In this document: positions 6,781 to 12,239 of the stretch, piece by piece
Layout of the letters: each line of letters opens with the position of its first letter
How positions within the stretch are numbered: the first letter of the stretch is position 1
Assembly (NCBI GenBank): GCA_946482495.1
Contig: CAMLRV010000045.1
Span: 1-12,239 of the forward strand
DNA length: 12,239 bases
Source: an uncultured Flavobacteriia bacterium
GTDB taxonomy: Bacteria; Bacteroidota; Bacteroidia; Flavobacteriales; Flavobacteriaceae
Direction: 5' to 3'
Notes under the pieces: model-generated
Told to the model about the DNA's origin: nothing
Databases searched by the model: none
The model's input: only the letters and a program-made list of their open reading frames with translations
Translations under genes and position numbers: made by a program

Positions 6781-8805
6781 TTAATTTTGTGCTGAAGTTT
6801 TTAAAGAATTTTTTATTGCTTCAATTTCTGCCTTTAAACTGTCATATTCTGACTTAGCTTTTTTCAATTCTTCAACTTCTTTTTGAAGTTTCTCTATTTG
6901 AACTTGTTGTTCTTTCATAGCCTCAACCAAAACTGGTGTTAATCGACCATAATCAACCGATTTGTAATTATTATCTGCAACATCGGTATGAACAACTTGT
7001 GGGATTATTTTCTCTAATTCTTGGGCAATAAAACCTATTTGCAGATCATTCGTAAAATGTTTGTTAGGGAATTCTTCCGTTTTCCAATTGTAAGTAACTG
7101 GACGAAGTTGCATTACTTTATCCAAAGAACTTTTTAAGGGTAAAATATTTTTTTTGTATCGACCATCTGAACAAGCTGCAATTGCCCCTGTTACTACTGC
7201 AAAAGTACTACGTACAGTAGCTGAAGAAGAAATATCTCCAATAACATGTAGTTTATAAGCAGGCGCATTACATCCAATTCCTACATTTCCTGAACCATTG
7301 ATTCGCATGGTTTCTCCAACGCCATTCGCACAAAAAGCAACTGTAGATGCGGCAGGGTGGAACATTCCAGTTTGGTCAGAATTGTACCAAGAATAATCAG
7401 GAGTCGTGGCTGTTGAATAGGTGTCGTTTCCTCGTATATAAGGAGCACGTGTTGTTCCTGTAAATGCTGTATTTGTAGCTGTAAAAATTGAAAAACCTAC
7501 TACTTGTAGTTTTGCATAAACTGGATTGTTAGTTCCGATTCCAACATTAGCAGCGTTTCCTAAAACTATAGAGTTCGAAGCATTAACAACGGAATTGGCT
7601 CCAATTGCTGTGGCATTGGATAAACCTCCTCCTCCTGCATCAGAATTATAGCCAATAAATGTGTTGTTTGAACCTGTAGTATTACTATTTCCAGCTGTTT
7701 GTCCTAATGCAACATTTCCAGAACCTGTATTTAGTAAAAGTGTATTGTAACCAACAGCAGCATTATTTGTTCCGGTAACGTTTGCTCCTAAAGCGTCTAC
7801 ACCAATAGCTAGGTTTGGTGTGCCGCTTGTATTTGCGTCTAAAGCATTAGATCCAATAGCTAAATTGTTAGACATTGTATTAGCTGCTAATGTTCCATGA
7901 CCAATTGCTAAATTATCATTACCAGTTGAATTAAGACTAAGAGTTGTTGTTCCAATTCCAATATTTCTTGCGCCTATTGTATTTGTAGATAAGGAATTAT
8001 ATCCGACAGCAACATTATTTGATGATGTGGTGCTATTAAACAAGGTGCTATTTCCAACAGCAATATTTTGAGTTCCTGTTGAATTAGTGTTTAAAGCTAA
8101 ACGACCAATGGCTAAATTGTTTGATGCGGTGTTTAAATTTAAAGCATTTTGACCAATAGCAGTGTTGTAATTCCCTGTAGAATTTGTATATAATGCACCT
8201 TGTCCTACGGCTACATTACTAGCGCCAGTTGTGTTACCACGAAGTGCATTTTGACCTACTGCCACAGCGCTATTTCCAGAAGTATTGGTAAGCAAAGTAT
8301 TTTGTCCAATTGCAGTATTATCAATACCAGCCGTATTATTTGAAAAAGCGGAAACTCCAAATGCAGTATTGCTTGAGTGTAATAATCCAGCGTTTGTATT
8401 GTTTCTTTTAAAAACAACATCAGTATTATCTGTAGTTCCAATGAAATTATTGGTTGAATTTGTACCTGAATTACCTAATAAAGACCAATTTTTACTTCCA
8501 TCTCCATTTACTGCTATCCAAGCTGCACCTTCCCAATAATAAAATCCAGGCACAACATTGTTTGGAGTAGCTCCAGCTGTTGCAGTGTTGTAAATTAATG
8601 TTCCGTTTACAATTGCACCGCCATTTGGGTTAACAACTGGCGAACTAGAGTTTTTTGAAGTTAAAGCAACTCTTGGTACAAGCACTCCGTTTGTAGAAGA
8701 AGTAATGTCTAATGCAGCTTCAGGAGTTGTGGTTCCTACACCAATTTGTGCTTCTGTCAAAGTAAACTTTAATAAAAAGAATACCATTAAAGCAATTTTT
8801 TTCAT
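6781..8805 (-). CDS. Secreted repeat fibre with self-cleaving S74 chaperone domain
   Basis: Predicted exported, trimeric fibre-like protein of 674 residues. A signal peptide spans about 1-19 (MKKIALMVFFLLKFTLTEAQ). Next is IGVGTTTPEAALDI (21-34), a motif that recurs as VGIGTNNP (421-428) and VGIGCNAP (508-515). Residues 146-416 hold about seventeen repeats of 17 residues of the type NTAIGxxALxxNTTGxx. The C-terminus is a peptidase S74 intramolecular chaperone: SDGRYKKN with S546 and K551 as the likely Ser/Lys dyad, then LRPVTYNWK, IGFIAQELEKIIPQVV and VDYGRLTPVLVEAMKEQ, ending in a coiled coil (about 626-668). Family knowledge predicts trimerisation and cleavage just before S546, releasing the last 129 residues. 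No T9SS C-terminal domain is seen. The gene stands alone on its strand with its own candidate promoter. S74 is also found in phage tail fibres, but no phage genes are nearby. The binding target is unknown. Confidence 0.9.
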   Translation of the reverse strand: MKKIALMVFFLLKFTLTEAQIGVGTTTPEAALDITSSTNGVLVPRVALTSKNSSSPVVNPNGGAIVNGTLIYNTATAGATPNNVVPGFYYWEGAAWIAVNGDGSKNWSLLGNSGTNSTNNFIGTTDNTDVVFKRNNTNAGLLHSSNTAFGVSAFSNNTAGIDNTAIGQNTLLTNTSGNSAVAVGQNALRGNTTGASNVAVGQGALYTNSTGNYNTAIGQNALNLNTASNNLAIGRLALNTNSTGTQNIAVGNSTLFNSTTSSNNVAVGYNSLSTNTIGARNIGIGTTTLSLNSTGNDNLAIGHGTLAANTMSNNLAIGSNALDANTSGTPNLAIGVDALGANVTGTNNAAVGYNTLLLNTGSGNVALGQTAGNSNTTGSNNTFIGYNSDAGGGGLSNATAIGANSVVNASNSIVLGNAANVGIGTNNPVYAKLQVVGFSIFTATNTAFTGTTRAPYIRGNDTYSTATTPDYSWYNSDQTGMFHPAASTVAFCANGVGETMRINGSGNVGIGCNAPAYKLHVIGDISSSATVRSTFAVVTGAIAACSDGRYKKNILPLKSSLDKVMQLRPVTYNWKTEEFPNKHFTNDLQIGFIAQELEKIIPQVVHTDVADNNYKSVDYGRLTPVLVEAMKEQQVQIEKLQKEVEELKKAKSEYDSLKAEIEAIKNSLKTSAQN
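7558..8370 (-). repeat. Tandem 51-bp coding repeats (17-residue fibre repeats)
   Basis: Within the S74 fibre gene the repeat-ending glycines fall at residues 150, 167, 184, 201, 218, 234, 251, 268, 285, 302, 318, 335, 352, 368, 385, 402 and 416, so the spacing is almost always 17 residues with a few of 16 and a final 14. The units are conserved in the pattern N-x-A-I/V-G but divergent in DNA sequence, which argues for an old array. The pattern suggests a repetitive beta-structured shaft such as a trimeric beta-roll. Confidence 0.85.
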
Positions 8806-8836
8806 GTTGTTGAGGTTTTTAGTTGTAAATTTTGGG

Positions 8837-8844
8837 CAAAAATA
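8837..8844 (-). promoter_or_regulatory. Candidate -7 promoter element for the S74 fibre gene
   Basis: Read on the minus strand this is TATTTTTG, an exact match to TAnnTTTG, located 31 bases before the ATG. No clear TTTG is found at the -33 spacing, so the promoter is weak or needs help. Transcription would start near 8830. Confidence 0.4.
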
Positions 8845-8891
8845 AAAATCTAAACTTATAAATTATAGAATTCATTTATTTTTATTGAATT

Positions 8892-8926
8892 AAAAAAACC
8901 GCCCCAATTATATCAAGACGGTTTTT
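8892..8926 (-). terminator. Hairpin terminator after the TonB-dependent receptor gene
   Basis: On the minus strand AAAAACCGTC pairs with GGCGGTTTTT over a 13-base loop, with one G-U pair, and ends in a T-run. The hairpin starts 21 bases after the receptor stop codon. Read on the plus strand the same pairing has a C-A mismatch, so it is better oriented for the minus-strand operon. Confidence 0.85.
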
Positions 8927-8947
8927 ATTTTTTATGATTTATGTGTT

Positions 8948-11239
8948 CTAGAAATTTTTCTTAGCGCTAATGCAAATATTTAATCCAGGTTCAGAAATAT
9001 TAAATTGTCTGAATCTCGACATGTGATTTACATATTCTTTATCTAAAACGTTATTTGCAGTTAAAGTGAAATCAACTTTTTTATATGTGGTGAAAACACC
9101 TAAATTTAAAATTGAATATCCTTTAGTTTTTAATTCATTTGCTTCAACCTTATTTTGATCCATTGTGGAAGCTAAATTAATGCTAAAGGATGATTTTGAG
9201 AATTTCCCAAAATCATTAAAATTAAAATATAAGGTATTTGATAATTTTGTTGGAGACATCATTGGTAAATTTGAATTGTCGTCCGTTCTTTTTCCTTCTA
9301 AAGTAGCATATTTTGTTTCGAAACGGAACCATTTTAAATTTATTGGATGAATATCTAATTTTGCTTCTCCACCTGTTAATTCAGCATTTGATTGGTAAAA
9401 TTTATATTCAGCAACCATGTCTGAAGGATTGGTGTTGTTAGGAACTAAATTACCAGTTGGAGCAATGTAAATATAATTGTTTACTCGATTAGAGAAGAAA
9501 GAAGCTTCTAAAGTTACTGATTTTGTTGCATAAGTTGCATTAAAATCAAATTGGTTATTATGTTCTTTTTCGAAATTAGCATTACCCGTTTCAAATCTGC
9601 GAGATTCTAGTTTGTAGCCATTTGAAGTCAATTCATTCAAGTTTGGTGAGCGATATCCAGTTGCAAAACTTGTTCTTAAAGTTAAATCTTTTAAAATCGT
9701 ATATGCTAAACCAACAGAAGTACTCATGTTATTATATGATCTTGAAATTTCAGGAATTGTATAATTGAATCCGTTTGTAGTTTCTGTATTTAATTCTCTA
9801 GAATCATAACGTGTTCCTAAAGTGAAGTTGAAATTATTATAGTCAAACTTACTTACAGCAAATAAACCAAAATCGTTAATTTTTGCATCTGGAATTAAAA
9901 CGGTCGCCGCGCCAGAATTATTTTTATTGTTTTGAAGCATACCTTGAGTTCCAACTATAGTTGAAAATCTGTTCCATTTTGGGGCATACCATTTTACGTT
10001 ATATGTTATACTTTGTAAAGTCATATCTACATATCTGTATCCTTTTTTTACGCCCGTTAATTCTTCATTTTCTGAACGGTGATTATTTTGATATCCTAAA
10101 ACTACATCAAATTTTGATTTTCCAGTTAAGAACGTAGAAGTAGAAGTAACTCGGTTGTCTACTACAGCGTGATATGGCGCTTCAATTTCAAAAGGATATT
10201 TTTCTTTTTCAATATCTGAATTTATAATTTCTCCATTCGGACCAAAACTAATATCTTTTCCATCTAAAATTCCGAAAAAGGCTTGATTGTAAGTATATGA
10301 TAAGTTGGTAGAGCCCCATTTTCTATCTGTTCCAATATATGCTTTTGCACCATATTCTAATAATCGAGTGTTAGGAACTCGGAACGATTGATTGTTGATA
10401 AAATAATCGGAATGTAATTTACCTAATCCGCTAAATCCCCAATTAAATTTTTCTTTTGCACCGTCTACATTGGCTAAAGCTCTCCAGCCTAAATTGTTTG
10501 TAGACATAGAAGTAAAGGCAGATGATTTAATAGTACCTACTGCAGCTGGTCTTGATTTGATAAAATTAATTACTCCGCCCATGGCTTCCGGACCGTATAA
10601 TAAACTTTCTGGGCCTTTAATTACTTCAATTCGGTCTAAGCCATTTTCGTTTACGCCAATTCCGTGTTCATCGTCCCATTGTTGTGTTTCAAATCGAACT
10701 CCGTCAATCACTGTTAAAACTCGGTTACTTGACAAACCTCTAATTACAGGTCTTGAAATTAATGTTCCAGTTGTTGTAGCATCAATTCCTGGGACTTTAT
10801 TTAAAACGTCCATAACTGTAAATCCTCCCACTTTTTGAATGTCATTACTGTCAACAACATCCACTTTAAAAGTGTTTTTCTTTTGCTCATTTTCGAATGC
10901 GCTTGTGATTACAACTTCATTAATTTCAATAATTTGTCTTTTTAAAATTATGTCTAAAACTGAATTTGGTTCATCTTTTTTAATGTAAACTTCTTGTACA
11001 TGAGTTTCAAAACCAAAGCTTGAAAATTGAAAGTGAAATTTACCTTTTGCTGCTGTGTGAATGGAAAAGTTTCCTAATTCATCTGTAATTGCACCTTTGT
11101 TTAATTCCGAAATAAATACGTAAACGTTTGAGAGTGGATTGTTGGTAGTTTCTTCTTTTACGGTACCAGAGATAATGTTTTGTGCGTAAGTAAAGTGAAC
11201 ACTTAAAAAGAATAATAATAATTTTAAAGTTAGTTTCAT
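8948..11239 (-). CDS. TonB-dependent outer-membrane receptor, substrate unknown
   Basis: Outer-membrane gated transporter powered by TonB-ExbBD. A signal peptide covers 1-20 (KLLLFFLSVHFTYAQ). A CarboxypepD_reg-like beta-sandwich follows (about 21-102, NIISGTVKEETTNNPLSNVYVFI), typical of Bacteroidota receptors. EVVITSA (108-114) is a likely TonB box or start of the plug, which shows MDVLNKVPGI, RPVIRGLSSNRVLTVIDGVR (163-182) and the classic plug end DRIEVIKGPESLLYGPEAMGGVINF (202-226). The remaining 530 residues form the beta-barrel, including LRTSFATGYRSPNLNEL, and end in the aromatic residue F763. The plug motif QQWDDEHG (186-193) could offer metal ligands and recalls ZnuD-like receptors, but this is a weak clue. 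At 763 residues it is too short for SusC, and no SusD partner is present. It is the second gene of a two-gene operon, starting 2 bases after the DUF2490 gene. Confidence 0.93.
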   Translation of the reverse strand: MKLTLKLLLFFLSVHFTYAQNIISGTVKEETTNNPLSNVYVFISELNKGAITDELGNFSIHTAAKGKFHFQFSSFGFETHVQEVYIKKDEPNSVLDIILKRQIIEINEVVITSAFENEQKKNTFKVDVVDSNDIQKVGGFTVMDVLNKVPGIDATTTGTLISRPVIRGLSSNRVLTVIDGVRFETQQWDDEHGIGVNENGLDRIEVIKGPESLLYGPEAMGGVINFIKSRPAAVGTIKSSAFTSMSTNNLGWRALANVDGAKEKFNWGFSGLGKLHSDYFINNQSFRVPNTRLLEYGAKAYIGTDRKWGSTNLSYTYNQAFFGILDGKDISFGPNGEIINSDIEKEKYPFEIEAPYHAVVDNRVTSTSTFLTGKSKFDVVLGYQNNHRSENEELTGVKKGYRYVDMTLQSITYNVKWYAPKWNRFSTIVGTQGMLQNNKNNSGAATVLIPDAKINDFGLFAVSKFDYNNFNFTLGTRYDSRELNTETTNGFNYTIPEISRSYNNMSTSVGLAYTILKDLTLRTSFATGYRSPNLNELTSNGYKLESRRFETGNANFEKEHNNQFDFNATYATKSVTLEASFFSNRVNNYIYIAPTGNLVPNNTNPSDMVAEYKFYQSNAELTGGEAKLDIHPINLKWFRFETKYATLEGKRTDDNSNLPMMSPTKLSNTLYFNFNDFGKFSKSSFSINLASTMDQNKVEANELKTKGYSILNLGVFTTYKKVDFTLTANNVLDKEYVNHMSRFRQFNISEPGLNICISAKKNF

Positions 11240-11241
11240 GT

Positions 11242-12000
11242 TTAGTTATTGGTTTTATTTGAGGTATAGTTTAAATTATGTGCAATACTCATGGAGATAT
11301 TATGATTCATGTTATTATTTCCTATGCTAGATGTTGCGAAGTGATTTAAATAGCCAATTTCCAGTCGGATGATGTCTTCGTAATTAATTCCAAAGCCAAC
11401 TAAAAGTCTGTTTTGATCAAAAAAATTTGCATTCACATTATTGTTCCCTAAATTAAAAAACACTTCATCTTGTAAAATAGCATATGCTTTATTTCTGTCA
11501 TTATTAAATTTAAACAAATGAAATGAATTTCTGTTTAAATACCTAAATCGGTTTTGATAATTTGTAGCTTCCACCACAACTTCATCGTCAATATTCAGAA
11601 CTATATTATCTACAAAACGTTGTTCTAAACGAAATTGATGTGAGATTAAGTGTAAATTTCCATTCCAATTATGATTGAATTGCACTTGTTCCCATGCTCT
11701 GTTTTCTGTAAAAAAATCGTTTAAAGATGAATTGTAAGTTTTTATTAATCCATAGCCAGCGCTCAGTGTTATGTTCTTTTTTAAATAATACATTCCGCCA
11801 ATTCTGAATAAATTTTGTTTGTTTTGCTCGAAATTAGCATCACCACGCCATTGCACTTCTAAATGGGTGCCGAATTTTTTGGCTAATTGGTAGTGACCCG
11901 TATATGCAACCCAAACAGCCTGACCTTGAACGGTTTTTTGTGCAAATGTTGCCGAAAACATAAAAACCAAAATTAAAACTATTTTATATTTTAAAAACAT
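11242..12000 (-). CDS. DUF2490 family outer-membrane beta-barrel protein
   Basis: Predicted small outer-membrane protein of unknown function, 252 residues. A signal peptide is clear (MFLKYKIVLILVFMFSATFAQ, cleavage near 20-21). The rest alternates polar and aromatic residues as in beta-barrels, with features I associate with DUF2490: ENRAWEQ (99-105), NRFRYLNR (150-157), LQDEVFFNLG (177-186) and FFDQNRLLVGFGI (193-205). Its stop codon is 2 bases from the ATG of the TonB-dependent receptor, so the two are probably translationally coupled and may work together at the outer membrane. The protein ends in a polar Asn/Thr-rich tail rather than an aromatic residue, which is unusual for a classical BamA-recognised barrel, although NISMSIAHNLNY (234-245) could be the last strand. 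Confidence 0.86.
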   Translation of the reverse strand: MFLKYKIVLILVFMFSATFAQKTVQGQAVWVAYTGHYQLAKKFGTHLEVQWRGDANFEQNKQNLFRIGGMYYLKKNITLSAGYGLIKTYNSSLNDFFTENRAWEQVQFNHNWNGNLHLISHQFRLEQRFVDNIVLNIDDEVVVEATNYQNRFRYLNRNSFHLFKFNNDRNKAYAILQDEVFFNLGNNNVNANFFDQNRLLVGFGINYEDIIRLEIGYLNHFATSSIGNNNMNHNISMSIAHNLNYTSNKTNN

Positions 12001-12018
12001 ATTTTAAATTTTGTTTGG

Positions 12019-12026
12019 TAAATATA
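12019..12026 (-). promoter_or_regulatory. Weak candidate -7 element for the DUF2490/receptor operon
   Basis: On the minus strand this reads TATATTTA, one mismatch from TAnnTTTG, 19 bases before the DUF2490 start. A TTG lies upstream but only 14 bases away, shorter than the usual spacing of about 19. It is the best candidate seen in the 186-base divergent region, and is tentative. Confidence 0.25.
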
Positions 12027-12088
12027 ATGCTTAAAGTTAACAATTTAGAATATAAAAATTCTCTAGAAATAATTTTTTCATAAATTCC

Positions 12089-12118
12089 TTGTGGGAATCA
12101 AAAAAGGTTGTATATTTG
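12089..12118 (+). promoter_or_regulatory. Bacteroidota promoter of the initiator tRNA gene
   Basis: TTG at 12089-12091 is followed after 19 bases by TATATTTG at 12111-12118, an exact TAnnTTTG, then CA. This is the classic primary-sigma layout of Bacteroidota. Transcription would start near 12124, giving a 5' leader of about 60 bases before the tRNA. Confidence 0.75.
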
Positions 12119-12186
12119 CACTCGAATTAAGGAAGAGTAATCTTTACTTAGTTTTTTGAAATTGACAAATTGATTTAAACATATAT

Positions 12187-12239
12187 CGCGGGATAGAGCA
12201 GTAGGCAGCTCGTCGGGCTCATAACCCGAAGGTCACAGG
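12187..12239 (+). tRNA. Initiator tRNA-fMet (anticodon CAU), 3' end cut by the window
   Basis: The first 53 nucleotides of an initiator tRNA are visible. The 5' acceptor strand is CGCGGGA, beginning with C1, which in bacterial initiators faces A72 unpaired. The D stem is GAGC/GCTC with loop AGTAGGCA. The anticodon stem is TCGGG/CCCGA, carrying the three consecutive G-C pairs diagnostic of initiators, with anticodon CAT at 12220-12222. The variable loop AGGTC and the 5' arm of the T stem (ACAGG) follow, and the window ends there. All spacing is canonical. The remaining T loop, 3' acceptor strand and any CCA lie outside. Confidence 0.95.

Noticed and set aside
7558..8370. CRISPR-like array
   Set aside because: The periodic units are coding repeats of 51 bp in one open frame, divergent in DNA, with no identical repeats or unique spacers.
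6781..8805. Prophage tail-fibre remnant
   Set aside because: The protein has a signal peptide, which phage tail fibres lack, and no phage structural, integrase or lysis genes are present; neighbours are core chromosomal genes.
10470..10838. Plus-strand open frame of 122 codons inside the TonB-dependent receptor gene
   Set aside because: It overlaps the conserved plug-coding region on the other strand and has no family features.
8948..11239. SusC of a polysaccharide utilisation locus
   Set aside because: The protein is shorter than SusC (about 1000 residues), and no SusD or glycoside hydrolase gene is present.

Overview
The window looks like chromosomal DNA from a member of the Flavobacteriaceae, probably Flavobacterium or a close relative. 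The evidence is the AT-rich sequence, Bacteroidota-type promoter -7 elements (TAnnTTTG, for example at 9-16 and 12111-12118), few Shine-Dalgarno sites, protein families typical of Bacteroidota (DUF2490, a TonB-dependent receptor with an N-terminal CarboxypepD_reg-like domain, a secreted S74 fibre), and MiaB and GroEL sequences of clear flavobacterial character. Assignment is by recognition only; no search was run.

Plus-strand block, 1-6692: miaB (tRNA methylthiotransferase), a sigma-54 activator with no sensor domain, an LptE-like lipoprotein, an uncharacterised protein with a C-terminal TPR-like segment, and secG. These five genes run in one direction with gaps of 59, 6, 57 and 10 bases and end at a strong hairpin terminator at 4631-4663. 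groES and groEL follow as a separate unit. Its leader carries a 13-bp inverted repeat that overlaps a near-consensus -24/-12 (sigma-54-like) element. A hairpin terminator at 6737-6775 closes the unit and probably also stops the converging minus-strand gene. The block combines tRNA modification, LPS export, protein translocation and folding, so it reads as housekeeping and envelope biogenesis.

Minus-strand block, 6781-12000: a 674-residue secreted fibre-like protein with about seventeen 17-residue repeats and a C-terminal self-cleaving S74 chaperone domain, with its own candidate promoter. Beyond it lies a two-gene operon, DUF2490 outer-membrane protein then TonB-dependent receptor, separated by 2 bases and ended by a hairpin at 8892-8926.

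Right edge: a plus-strand initiator tRNA-fMet(CAU) gene with a good Bacteroidota promoter, cut by the window end after nucleotide 53 of the tRNA.

Most of the window is ordinary core genome. The best leads are a possible regulatory link between the sigma-54 activator and the groESL leader, the self-processing repeat fibre, the uncharacterised gene between lptE and secG, and the DUF2490/TonB receptor pair. I found no CRISPR array, insertion sequence, defence system or prophage module. No stretch longer than 300 bases lacks a gene.
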